Shown here in pieces: positions 1 to 7,974 of a DNA stretch of 64,000 nucleotides. The notes beneath the pieces were generated by a model. That model was not told the origin of the DNA. It did no database searches and worked only from the letters and a program-made list of their open reading frames with translations. Made by a program: the position numbers and the translations under genes. Position 1 is the stretch's first letter. Every line of letters begins with the position of its first letter. Source of the DNA: JANNBN01 sp963763885 (lineage in GTDB: Bacteria; Actinomycetota; Acidimicrobiia; Acidimicrobiales; JANYDT01). The stretch lies in contig CAVXQD010000007.1 in NCBI GenBank assembly GCA_963763885.1, forward strand, positions 1,488,001 to 1,552,000, given 5' to 3'.

Positions 1-1136
1 GACACATCGAGGAGTCCCATCCCGTGATGCAACCCACCGGACTCCAGGCCCTCCGGGTCGTTGATCTCGTTCCCCAGCATCTGCATGCCGCCGCAGATAC
101 CCAACACCGCCGCACCTTTGCGGGCAGCTGAGGTCACCTCTTGCGCAAGGCCAACGCTGCGCAACCACGACAGCGACGCAACCGTATTGCGGCTCCCGGG
201 AAGAATGACGGCCGCATAGCCATCAAGCGACGTCCGCTCACGAATCACGTCGACCGTAAGGCCTTCCAGATTCGCGAGGCCTTCGAACTCATCGAAGTTG
301 GAGGCCCACGGATATGCGATCAGCGCGACCCTCACAGATGGTTGCGACGGATTCGACGCGGGATCGGCATGAAGGAGCAGGCGATCCTCGTCCGGCAACC
401 GATGATGAATCCACGGCACAACGGCCACCGTCTCGATACCGGTCTGTTCGGCAAGCCATTCCGGCGCAGGGTGCAGCAAGGCCACGTCACCGCGAAACTT
501 GTTGAGTACAAACCCTTTCACCAATTGCCGTTCTGCTGGCGCGAGACACTCCACCGTTCCCAGGAGATGCGCAAACGCACCACCTCGGTCGATGTCAGCA
601 ACGAGGTAGACAAGCGCATCGGCTTCGAGCGCTATTGCCATGTTGACGATGTCCGTCGAACGAAGATTCACCTCCGCCGGGCTGCCGGCTCCTTCAGCAA
701 TCACAAGGTCAAAGTCGGTGCGCAGGGACTGCAACGCCTCTTGGACCACTGGCCATGTGTACGTTCGCCGGTCGCCCCAGGCAACCTCCGTCAGATGCGG
801 AGCGGGCCTTCCCATCATGATCACCGACGAACCGGTGTCGGTTGTTGGCTTCAACAGGATTGGGTTCATCCGCACGTCGGGTTCCGCCCGCGCCGCGAGA
901 GCTTGCACGTACTGCGCACGACCGATCTCGCCGCCGTCGGCGCATACCCCTGCATTGTTCGACATGTTCTGCGCCTTGAAGGGCGCCACACGCACACCCG
1001 AGTCTGCGAACCATCGGCAGAGTGCGGCCACCAGCAATGACTTGCCAGCATCGGACGTGCAGCCCTGAATCATCACCACAGGGGCAAGCCCATCCGAATC
1101 CGAGTTGAGCCTGCGGTCTAGCAACCCATCAATCAC
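1..1136 (-). CDS. cobQ: Adenosylcobyric acid synthase (CobQ), 3' end cut by window
   Basis: Glutamine-dependent amidation of adenosylcobyrinic acid a,c-diamide in cobalamin synthesis. The N-terminal ATP-binding domain shows the P-loop-like GCTSDAGKS near residues 25-33, then DIDRGGAFAHLLG and KGFVLNKFRGD, all typical of CobQ rather than CobB. The last visible residues enter the class I glutamine amidotransferase domain, with the nucleophile Cys in GICGG. The remaining C-terminus, including the catalytic His, lies beyond position 1. A GTG at 1136 is the preferred start; an in-frame ATG at 1073 directly before IQGCTSDAGK is possible. I see no cobalamin riboswitch in the short gap to the divergent neighbour. 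Confidence 0.93.
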   Translation of the reverse strand, partial: MIDGLLDRRLNSDSDGLAPVVMIQGCTSDAGKSLLVAALCRWFADSGVRVAPFKAQNMSNNAGVCADGGEIGRAQYVQALAARAEPDVRMNPILLKPTTDTGSSVIMMGRPAPHLTEVAWGDRRTYTWPVVQEALQSLRTDFDLVIAEGAGSPAEVNLRSTDIVNMAIALEADALVYLVADIDRGGAFAHLLGTVECLAPAERQLVKGFVLNKFRGDVALLHPAPEWLAEQTGIETVAVVPWIHHRLPDEDRLLLHADPASNPSQPSVRVALIAYPWASNFDEFEGLANLEGLTVDVIRERTSLDGYAAVILPGSRNTVASLSWLRSVGLAQEVTSAARKGAAVLGICGGMQMLGNEINDPEGLESGGLHHGMGLLDV

Positions 1137-1187
1137 GCCACCCACACTATGGGGAGACGGGAGTAAGCCTCGGGCTACCTTGGCTGC

Positions 1188-1661
1188 ATGGCAGAGTCGA
1201 TGCTCGATTACCCCGAGACGGTAATCGTGGTGCATCCAAAGGAACGCCGCTCCAAGTGCACCATCCTTCCGTTGCGTGGTCGGCCGGGGCTTCGGTTCGC
1301 TCGGTCCACGTCGTTGATGGCTACCGGTCCGCTCACCGGTTACATCCGCCTCGACGTGCATGCGCCACCGCTCACAGCTGACGACGGGTCACGTGGTTTG
1401 TTACTGCTGGACGGAACATGGCGGTGGGTCGAGGACCTCGCAGCGCCATTCGGCGCGCTTGAAACACGGTCAATTGAAGGTGTACATACGGCATACCCGC
1501 GAGGTGCTGCAATTGGCGAACTCCCCGATGGTGGATTGGCCACCGTTGAGGCACTGTATGCGGCCCATCGAATTCTGGGTAGGCCGACGCACGACCTTTT
1601 GGAGCAGTATCACTGGGCCGACCAATTCTTGGCCGCCAACGGTTGGCAGGAGCAGACGTAG
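1188..1661 (+). CDS. Tsr3/DTW-like (acp-transferase fold) protein
   Basis: 157 aa. The N-terminal part has HPKERRSKCTILPLRGRPGL, resembling the start of Tsr3/DUF367 proteins. LLLLDGTWRWVEDL looks like the DTW-type D-x-T-W signature, and GLATVEALYAAHRILG matches the serine/threonine-V-E-A helix of that family. Archaeal and eukaryotic Tsr3 transfers an aminocarboxypropyl group from SAM to rRNA, and bacterial DTW proteins modify tRNA; the bacterial substrate here is unknown. It is transcribed divergently from cobQ across about 50 bp. Family assignment is by motif reading; function is inferred. Confidence 0.6.
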   Translation: MAESMLDYPETVIVVHPKERRSKCTILPLRGRPGLRFARSTSLMATGPLTGYIRLDVHAPPLTADDGSRGLLLLDGTWRWVEDLAAPFGALETRSIEGVHTAYPRGAAIGELPDGGLATVEALYAAHRILGRPTHDLLEQYHWADQFLAANGWQEQT

Positions 1662-1713
1662 CGCTTCGTTAGTCCTGCACGGTGCAGCCTGCACGCAGGC
1701 GGTCGGTGCGCTT

Positions 1714-2121
1714 CTATGCCGGCAGGAAGCGGTAGACGGCGGGGCCTTCTTCGGTGGGATCAAACACAACCCTGACAGCCATGCCAATACGAACGTCTTC
1801 GACGGCACAGCCAACGATATTGGTGAGCACCCGAGGTCCTTCGGCCAATTCCACGTACGCAATGACGTATGGGCTGTGCTCGGCCCACACCCCGGCGCCT
1901 TTGCGTGTGATGGAGAACGAGTACACGGTGGCGTTGCCAGATGCCCGAATCCACTCGATGGACAACGATGCGCACGACGGGCAGAACCCTTTGGGATACC
2001 AGATGGTGGTTGAGCACTCCGCGCAGCGCGGGAGCACAAACTGACCCGCTGCGGTGGCGTCCCAGAACGGCTGCGCCTCTTTGGTGACCTCGATAGCTCG
2101 TACCGGCAACGACTTGGTCAT
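1714..2121 (-). CDS. DUF35 OB-fold / zinc-ribbon acyl-CoA-associated protein
   Basis: 135 aa with a rubredoxin-like zinc ribbon formed by CAEC (Cys33, Cys36) and CPSC (Cys47, Cys50), followed by an OB-fold segment (YSFSITRKGAG, PYVIAYVEL) typical of DUF35 proteins. In sterol and polyketide catabolism DUF35 proteins form complexes with SCP2-type thiolases or thiolase-like aldolases (for example ChsH2 with Ltp2). The start ATG overlaps the stop of the upstream thiolase-like gene by 4 nt, so the two are probably translationally coupled and form one complex. Confidence 0.88.
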   Translation of the reverse strand: MTKSLPVRAIEVTKEAQPFWDATAAGQFVLPRCAECSTTIWYPKGFCPSCASLSIEWIRASGNATVYSFSITRKGAGVWAEHSPYVIAYVELAEGPRVLTNIVGCAVEDVRIGMAVRVVFDPTEEGPAVYRFLPA

Positions 2122-3293
2122 GAGTTTCTCCCGAGAATAAGGGTGGCCGAACCGGAGCGTGTTCCCAAGTTGCCGCCGGTACCGTGAGCGAGCGCAAGCT
2201 CACACCCTGGTACTTGCACGGCTGCGTGCGCTTCACCTCGCAGCTGACGCACTGCTTCGATGATTTTGGTCATGCCACCGCGATTTGCTGGGTGGTTGTT
2301 GCACAACCCACCGCCATCGGTGTTGAACGGCAACCGACCGCCGGCCTCGAGCGCACCGGACTCCACAAACGCACCGCCCTTGCCCTTTTCGCAGAAACCC
2401 AAGTCTTCAAGCGTTTCAAGCACCGTGATGGTGAAACTGTCGTAAATGGATGCGTACTGAATATCAGCAGGCTTAACACCCGCTTCAGCAAAGGCACGTG
2501 GCCCGGACCAAACTGCAGCTGTGTGGGTGAGGTCGATACGCCCATTGGACGTGTGCTTGATGGCTTCGCCGTGGCCAAGCACCGAAGCGCATCTGTCTGG
2601 CCGAGCTAGGTCTCTAGCGACTTCAGGACTGACCACAACGACTGCGCCGCCACCATCGGTGATGACACAGCAGTCCAACCGATGCAAAGGATCGGCCACC
2701 ATCGGTGAATCCAGTACTTGCTCCACAGAGACTTCGTCTCGCAGAAACGCGTTGGGATTGTGTGCGGCGTGTTTCGACGCCGCCACCTTGATCATGGCGA
2801 GTTGCCGGCTGGTGGTTCCGTATTCGTGCATATGACGAGCTGCGGCCAACGCGTACATGTTGGGAACGTTTGAACCCCATTGCGACTCGAACGGACCCTC
2901 AGGTGTGCCACCCCCGCCTGCCGAGCTTCCTGCGGCCTTGCCACCGGTGCGCGGCTTTCCGGCCAGGGTCACCAAGGCAATGCTGCACTTACCCGCAGCG
3001 ATGGCAGCAGCTGCGTGCCCGACGTGCGCCAGATACGACGACCCGCCGGTTTCCGTGCTGTCGATGAAGTTGACCGACAGCCCGAGGTAATCAGCCATGG
3101 AGATGGCGCCGAACCCGGGGGCATCGCCCGCACAGAAAAACGCGTCCACATCGGACAGCCCCAGCCCGGCGTCGGCAAGTGCACCCGCCGCGACTTGAGC
3201 ATGGATTTGCGGAACCGTGAGGTCTGGGAGATGACGCCCGGGATGCTCAAAGATGCCAGCTATCCGGGCGAGGTTTCGTTTGTCGCGAAGCAC
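2118..3293 (-). CDS. SCP2-type thiolase-like protein (lipid-transfer protein / Ltp2-like aldolase)
   Basis: 391 aa, full length for SCP2-type thiolases. The N-terminal thiolase position that normally carries the acyl-accepting Cys reads TGGSS (82-86) with Ser instead of Cys, so classical Claisen thiolysis is unlikely. YASIYDSFT (280-287) keeps Tyr residues comparable to those used by the Ltp2 steroid side-chain aldolase, and the C-terminus keeps the LAHGTGGNLG loop. Paired by ATGA overlap with a DUF35 gene, as ltp2-like genes are. A retro-aldol role on an acyl-CoA side chain is inferred from this partnership; the substrate cannot be read from sequence. Confidence 0.82.
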   Translation of the reverse strand: MLRDKRNLARIAGIFEHPGRHLPDLTVPQIHAQVAAGALADAGLGLSDVDAFFCAGDAPGFGAISMADYLGLSVNFIDSTETGGSSYLAHVGHAAAAIAAGKCSIALVTLAGKPRTGGKAAGSSAGGGGTPEGPFESQWGSNVPNMYALAAARHMHEYGTTSRQLAMIKVAASKHAAHNPNAFLRDEVSVEQVLDSPMVADPLHRLDCCVITDGGGAVVVVSPEVARDLARPDRCASVLGHGEAIKHTSNGRIDLTHTAAVWSGPRAFAEAGVKPADIQYASIYDSFTITVLETLEDLGFCEKGKGGAFVESGALEAGGRLPFNTDGGGLCNNHPANRGGMTKIIEAVRQLRGEAHAAVQVPGCELALAHGTGGNLGTRSGSATLILGRNS

Positions 3294-3302
3294 GGGGCGA
3301 AC

Positions 3303-4148
3303 CTAGTTGGAAGGCTTCGTCCAACTCGAACCGGCGATGGCGTCACCAGGCAGCGGCTGTCCATCGTAGAGCGCAGTTTGGAATCGGCGCATGCCAGCCA
3401 ACCAACGATCCACATCGGTAGCCTTGCGTTCCACGTACTTCGCTACTTCTGGATGCGGCAGAACGTGGAAGCGTTCCTCGCGCATTGCGGCCAAACAACA
3501 CTGCGCAACATCGTCGGAGGAGAGCACTCCATCCCCGCTTGCCACACCAACTCCTTTGCCGGCGTCTCCAAAGTCTGGGCTGTTGGCACCGATGTTGGTC
3601 TGCACCGCTTGCGGGCACAGCACGGAAACGCGCACGCCCTGGTGGTAGTGCGAAATGGAGAGCCACTCGGCAAGGGCCACAGCTGCGTGCTTCGTCATTG
3701 TGTAAGAAAGCGACCCAACCTGTGTGAGCAGGCCTGCCGCAGAAGCGGTGTTCAGCAGGTACCCCTCACCGCGAGCAATCATGGACGGCAACACAGCGCG
3801 GGCCGCATACAGGTGCGCCATCACGTGGACCTCCCACATGGTCTGGATGCGCTCGGTGGTGTCTTCAACGCCGCCGATGGTGACAAACCCCGCGTTGGAA
3901 ATAAAACAGTCAATTGGACCGTGTGCTTGCTGGGTGGTCTCGACCAAGCTGATCATGGCGCCCTCGTCACGTACGTCGATTCCAATTCCGGTGCCACCAA
4001 TTTCGGTCGCCACACGCACCGCCTCGTTCGCATTCAGGTCGGCCACCACTACGTGACGCGCACCTTCTGCATGAGCGGCTCTTGCGAGCGCCTCACCTAT
4101 GCCCGAGCCTCCACCAGTGACTACGACGACGCGATCCTTGAGTTCCAT
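3303..4148 (-). CDS. Short-chain dehydrogenase/reductase
   Basis: 281 aa from the ATG at 4148, chosen because MELKDRVVVVTGG is the usual SDR opening and leaves 16 nt to the gene upstream. Rossmann glycine motif GGGSGIG near residues 11-17, acidic VADLNA after beta-2 suggesting NAD(H) preference, SNAG, catalytic Ser in TASAAG and the YTMTK catalytic Tyr/Lys pair. It lies in line with the thiolase-like and DUF35 genes and probably acts on the same acyl-CoA or sterol-like substrate. Confidence 0.85.
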   Translation of the reverse strand: MELKDRVVVVTGGGSGIGEALARAAHAEGARHVVVADLNANEAVRVATEIGGTGIGIDVRDEGAMISLVETTQQAHGPIDCFISNAGFVTIGGVEDTTERIQTMWEVHVMAHLYAARAVLPSMIARGEGYLLNTASAAGLLTQVGSLSYTMTKHAAVALAEWLSISHYHQGVRVSVLCPQAVQTNIGANSPDFGDAGKGVGVASGDGVLSSDDVAQCCLAAMREERFHVLPHPEVAKYVERKATDVDRWLAGMRRFQTALYDGQPLPGDAIAGSSWTKPSN

Positions 4149-4164
4149 TCGCGAAGCGTACGAG

Positions 4165-5061
4165 TTAGGCGAGGTGTTCTCCGAACCAGTCGAGGACTGT
4201 CCGGTATGTCTGGGCGGCGGGAGCCGCCTGGTAACGAGCGCCGGTGTCATTGAAAAACGCGTGGTCGACTCCAGCAACCGTGACGACCTTGTGTTTCAAC
4301 TTGGCCACTTCAAGGGCCTTCAGCATCGCCGGCTGATTCGCGTTGACGCGAGCATCAAGCGCCGCGTACACAGCGAGGACCGCTGCGTTGGGCGAACGGC
4401 TGAAGTCCGCGTCGGCTGGTCCAGTCCCGTAAAACGGCACGGCAGCCGACAGGCGAGGTTCACCAGAAGCCAACAGGTTCCACACCATCCCGCCACCGAA
4501 GCAGAAACCCATCACCCCGATTTTCATCCCGGGTGCCCGGCGTGTGAGTTCGTCGATAGCTGACTTCAGGTCAGCCATCAGGTCTTCGGTCTTGGCGTTC
4601 CCAAGCGGGGCCGGCATCTGCGACGCGACGGCTTCTGTTCCGCCAACACGAGACGCAAGGTCGATAGATAGTGCCGCGTACCCGTCTCGTGCCAAGCGCC
4701 CAGGAAGGGCCACAAAGTGCGGCGTGAGTCCACGGTTCTCATGGATGATCATCACAGCGCCCCGCGGTTTGGCAGGCGCAGCGAAACTTCCCAACAACGT
4801 CCCACCGGTTCCGGCGAACGTGATTGCAATCGTGGCGAGTGCGCCGGCATTTGGATCACCAGCAGCTGTTCCTGCAACCGATGACGAGGCTGCGGCGACG
4901 GTTGTGGGCGCAGTCGAACCGGCGGCTTTTGGCTTTGTGGTGAGGGCGCTCTTCTTGGTTGTCTTGGTCGCCTTCTTCTTGGTTGTCGTTCGCTTAGTCG
5001 TGTTCGTCGCTGCTGCGGCAACACTTGCGTCGAGCCACGCGGCGGCGGTTGTGGCGCCCAC
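4165..5061 (-). CDS. Dienelactone hydrolase family protein, 5' end disrupted
   Basis: 298 aa from a GTG. The alpha/beta hydrolase core shows GFCFGGG with nucleophile Cys187, Asp236 in ALDARVN and His267 in VDHAFF, the Cys-Asp-His triad of the DLH family. It is preceded by a Lys/Thr-rich linker (residues 20-55) and the end of a hydrophobic signal (LLGVGATTAAAWL, of which only part follows the GTG). The natural N-terminus appears to lie in a different frame (see 5062-5222), so the product as annotated lacks the arginine pair of a Tat signal. It is either a pseudogene or an assembly indel. Confidence 0.78.
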   Translation of the reverse strand: MGATTAAAWLDASVAAAATNTTKRTTTKKKATKTTKKSALTTKPKAAGSTAPTTVAAASSSVAGTAAGDPNAGALATIAITFAGTGGTLLGSFAAPAKPRGAVMIIHENRGLTPHFVALPGRLARDGYAALSIDLASRVGGTEAVASQMPAPLGNAKTEDLMADLKSAIDELTRRAPGMKIGVMGFCFGGGMVWNLLASGEPRLSAAVPFYGTGPADADFSRSPNAAVLAVYAALDARVNANQPAMLKALEVAKLKHKVVTVAGVDHAFFNDTGARYQAAPAAQTYRTVLDWFGEHLA

Positions 5062-5222
5062 CCCAAGGAGCCCGAGAAGGCGCAGGGCGCGGCCGAGTGG
5101 TGAACGGAGGGACGGAGTGAATTCGAGGTGAGCAACCCATCAATTAGTGCCTCGCGCCGAGACATGTGGCCGTCTGCATGGTCAAGGCGAATTTCCTCGG
5201 CGATGTATTCGTTGAGAGCCAT
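5062..5222 (-). pseudogene. Out-of-frame N-terminal leader of the dienelactone hydrolase gene
   Basis: From the ATG at 5222 the sequence encodes MALNEYIAEEIRLDHADG followed by HMSRREAL, the usual start of Tat-exported DLH proteins in Actinobacteria. In the frame of the downstream gene, the same stretch reads GRALRLLGLLGVGATTAAAWL, the matching hydrophobic core. Between the two lie roughly 40-50 nt of unrelated codons and a frame change; a TGA blocks the downstream frame near 5140. This shows a broken signal region rather than a separate gene. Confidence 0.6.
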
Positions 5223-5387
5223 TGGCGTCACTCCTGTTATGGCGGCGGTTTCCACCGCCGGTACCGCTGTTGTGGTTGTTTACGGACACCGACGACATAC
5301 CGTTCAGCGGGCCGTCCGCATGGCCATGATGGCTCGCTTGGTTTCTCTACAGGCGCGCGCCGTGTCTGCGTCGCTAGCGTGCCGAGC

Positions 5388-6761
5388 ATGACCCTTGCGC
5401 CTTCACCGACGTTGGATGCAGCCCTCGACGTGTTCCAAGCACTCAACGGAGCTCAAATGGATTCCGGCGATGGCGTGTTGTGGCGGCGAACCGTTGACGG
5501 CCCCGAAGCCGGCGGATTCACCTTGTACCACGGGTCGGCTGGCATCGCCCTGTTCCACATTGAGCTGGCTCGGGCCACCGGCGACCAGCAGTTTCTCGCT
5601 ATCGCCGAGCGAGCGGCAAATGCCATCGTCACCTACCTCGACGGCCGCACCGGGCTTTCGGTTGCACCGGCAACAGGTTGGCCGGGCTACGCGTTCGCGC
5701 TCACGGAAATCGCCGATGCGACTGGACGAAGCGATCTTCGCGAAGTGGCATCGCGCTGCCTGACCCAGTTGCGATCGCAGGCGTCGACGCTTGGTTCCGG
5801 CATCGGCTGGATTGAACCAATGCCGTTCTCGGACATCACCGGCTTCAAGGGCGACCGAGAGATCTTCGACCAATCGGTCGGCGCCTCGGGCGCTGGTTCG
5901 TACTTCCTCCACGCGCATCGTCGAGGCGTGCACGATGACGCATTGTCATGGGCAGTGGAAGTTGGCAATCGGTTGTTGGACGTCGCCGAACCCGACCCAA
6001 CTGGTCGTCGGTGGCGCCTCATGGCAGATATGCCATTCCCGTTCACCACGCCCAACTTTGCGCACGGCGGCGCGGGCGTTGGCTACTTCATGGCGGACCT
6101 GTACCGGGCATGTGGAGACGTCAGGTTCCTCGATGCGGCAAAGGACGCAGCCCGTTACGTGGCGGCCCGCGCTACGCCGGTCGGTGAAGCTACCGGTGGC
6201 AACGACGCAGCGCTTGTCTGTCATACCGAGGAGGCCAATCCACCAATCTTCTATCTCGGTGCTTGCCACGGACCCGTTGGAACGGGACGGCTCTTTGCGT
6301 TGCTCACGGAAATCACCGGTGACCCGACTTGGGTGGACACGGCACACAGATTGATGCGTGGGCTCGCAGCCACAGGTGCTCCTGAAGTCCGGTCCACCGG
6401 CCTATGGAATAACCACGGGCAATGCTGCGGCGATGCCGGCATTGGCGACTATGCGCTGATGATGGCGGACCATTGCGACGACGATTTGTATGCCGACATT
6501 GCGCGCCGCTGTAGTGCGGTCGTGATGGACGCAAGCGTGACCGCTCCGAGTACTCCCGACGGAGTTGGAACGGGCCGGGTCTGGAACCAGGCGGAGCACC
6601 GAGTCCGTCCAAACTTCCTGCAACGCCAGACCGGTTACATGCAAGGCGCCGCTGGCATTGGAAGCTTCCTGCTCAACGCAGCTGCGGCCCCGCAGGGCCG
6701 CAGCGACATCAAAATTTCACTTCCGGACATGCAGGTCTGGGACCTGCCAACCGTGTTGTAG
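5388..6761 (+). CDS. Stand-alone LanC-like cyclase with CCG-type zinc site
   Basis: 457 aa from the ATG at 5388, which begins MTLAPSPTLDAALDVF. The alpha/alpha-barrel repeat signatures of LanC are present: LYHGSAGIALF (His48), NFAHGGAGVGYF (His226), GACHGPVGTG (Cys293-His294), QCCGDAGIGDY (Cys346-Cys347) and GYMQGAAGIGSF near 416-427. Cys293, Cys346 and Cys347 would give a three-Cys zinc site, as in the CCG subgroup of class II enzymes such as ProcM, rather than Cys-Cys-His. No LanB, LanM dehydratase, kinase/lyase domain or precursor peptide is visible nearby. The role could be thioether formation or thiol addition to a dehydrated partner; substrate unknown. Confidence 0.85.
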   Translation: MTLAPSPTLDAALDVFQALNGAQMDSGDGVLWRRTVDGPEAGGFTLYHGSAGIALFHIELARATGDQQFLAIAERAANAIVTYLDGRTGLSVAPATGWPGYAFALTEIADATGRSDLREVASRCLTQLRSQASTLGSGIGWIEPMPFSDITGFKGDREIFDQSVGASGAGSYFLHAHRRGVHDDALSWAVEVGNRLLDVAEPDPTGRRWRLMADMPFPFTTPNFAHGGAGVGYFMADLYRACGDVRFLDAAKDAARYVAARATPVGEATGGNDAALVCHTEEANPPIFYLGACHGPVGTGRLFALLTEITGDPTWVDTAHRLMRGLAATGAPEVRSTGLWNNHGQCCGDAGIGDYALMMADHCDDDLYADIARRCSAVVMDASVTAPSTPDGVGTGRVWNQAEHRVRPNFLQRQTGYMQGAAGIGSFLLNAAAAPQGRSDIKISLPDMQVWDLPTVL

Positions 6762-6840
6762 CGCCGACTCTGACCGCCGGCAAACGCGGCCGGGGAGGGC
6801 AGGCGAGGCGCGACCGTAACGTCTCGGTCAACTCGGATGG

Positions 6841-7737
6841 TCAGTCGTTGTCGTGGTCGTCGTTGTCGTTCCGGGACTCTTGTCCGAGGCAGGCCAATGG
6901 GTCAGTTTGGTAACCAGAGCCATCCTTCAGTGCTACAGCCGAGGCAATGATCAGGTCGCCCTTGACCTGCAATGAGGCAAGGTTGTTGAGACCAGGCAGT
7001 GCCACTTTGTTGGCCGCAAGGATGTTGTACGTAGCATTGAATCCTGCGTCGGAGGTTGCGTCGGGGCCGAAGGTGTCGGAGCCCACGCCGCCGATCTGGC
7101 GGTTGGCAACCATCCAGTTGACAGCGTCGCCCGAGAAGCCGGGTGCGGCGTCGAGGAAAGCTGGCGTGCGGAAGTACTGGTCAAACCCGGTACGGATGAT
7201 GACCATCGAACCCTTAGCAATCTTGCCGTTTGCTCGCTCATACGCGCGAATATCATCGACCGTCAGTTCAAAACCGTCGTCGGCGGTTGCCGCCATACGG
7301 GCGCGGACATCGATGACATAGGCCGGCCACACGAACTCCTTTGCCTCAAGGTCATCAATGGTCCGAGCGCCCTCGATGAAATGACCCGGCGCATCGATGT
7401 GCGTACCAGTGTGTACACCCGTAGTTACTTCTTCCACCAGAAAACCATTGGTGGGAATGTTGGCCACGATGTTGATGTGTGGCACAGGGTCACCAGGAAA
7501 CACGGAAGCGGTCTCATCGAACACATGGCCAAGCCGGGCCATGCCACGAGGACACTCGAGACTGGCCTTTCCACCATCGCCTCCCTTGAAGGAGACGCCA
7601 AGGCCAGCAGCGACCGCGCCCGATGCTGCAAACGTTGCGAAGCCGGCGACGGCCGCAAACAGGGTGGTACGTGACCGGCGCGAGCGGGTCTTGGTCTCCC
7701 GGTTGTTTTCAGGGACAGGTTCAAAAGTGGGTGACAT
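6841..7737 (-). CDS. Secreted cyclase-family (kynurenine formamidase-like) metal-dependent hydrolase
   Basis: 298 aa from the ATG at 7737; a longer frame upstream looks non-coding. Arg-rich N-terminus (SRRSRTTLF) followed by an Ala-rich hydrophobic stretch (residues 24-46) suggests an exported or membrane-anchored protein. HTGTHIDAPGHF at 109-120 is the metal-binding HxGTHxDxPxHF motif of the cyclase family (PF04199). The C-terminus is an Asp/Asn-rich tail. Divergent from phosphoglucomutase and convergent with the LanC-like gene. The specific substrate is not evident. Confidence 0.85.
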   Translation of the reverse strand: MSPTFEPVPENNRETKTRSRRSRTTLFAAVAGFATFAASGAVAAGLGVSFKGGDGGKASLECPRGMARLGHVFDETASVFPGDPVPHINIVANIPTNGFLVEEVTTGVHTGTHIDAPGHFIEGARTIDDLEAKEFVWPAYVIDVRARMAATADDGFELTVDDIRAYERANGKIAKGSMVIIRTGFDQYFRTPAFLDAAPGFSGDAVNWMVANRQIGGVGSDTFGPDATSDAGFNATYNILAANKVALPGLNNLASLQVKGDLIIASAVALKDGSGYQTDPLACLGQESRNDNDDHDND

Positions 7738-7974
7738 GTTTGGTTCCTTCGGCTGGCGGTGCGGCACAGTGCAGGCCACGATTCGGACACTCAGAGTGAG
7801 ATCTGCTGACCATATCGGAGACAGCCGCCAAACGCCATGGTCAAAACCTGCAAGCAACGAACACCATGCGTAGCAACGACAAACAGTTATGAAGGGAATT
7901 TCACTGGCGGTGATCTGCAGGCGGTCGTTGGTGTGTCCGGGCAAGTTGTGGTGCGTGCCCGTACTCTTGCGGAC

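Noticed and set aside
141..1068. Long plus-strand open frames across the first kilobase.
   Set aside because: They are antisense to cobQ, whose motifs are clear on the minus strand.
1137..1187. Possible cobalamin riboswitch before cobQ.
   Set aside because: The divergent gap is only about 50 bp, too short, and no B12-box-like sequence is visible.
2880..4253. A 457-codon plus-strand frame.
   Set aside because: Antisense to the thiolase-like and SDR genes; no domain likeness.
1121..5144. AGCAACCCATCAAT occurs at both 1121-1134 (cobQ start) and 5131-5144 (dienelactone hydrolase leader).
   Set aside because: A shared 14-mer is expected several times by chance in 64 kb, and the flanks do not match, so it is not treated as a repeat or recombination site.
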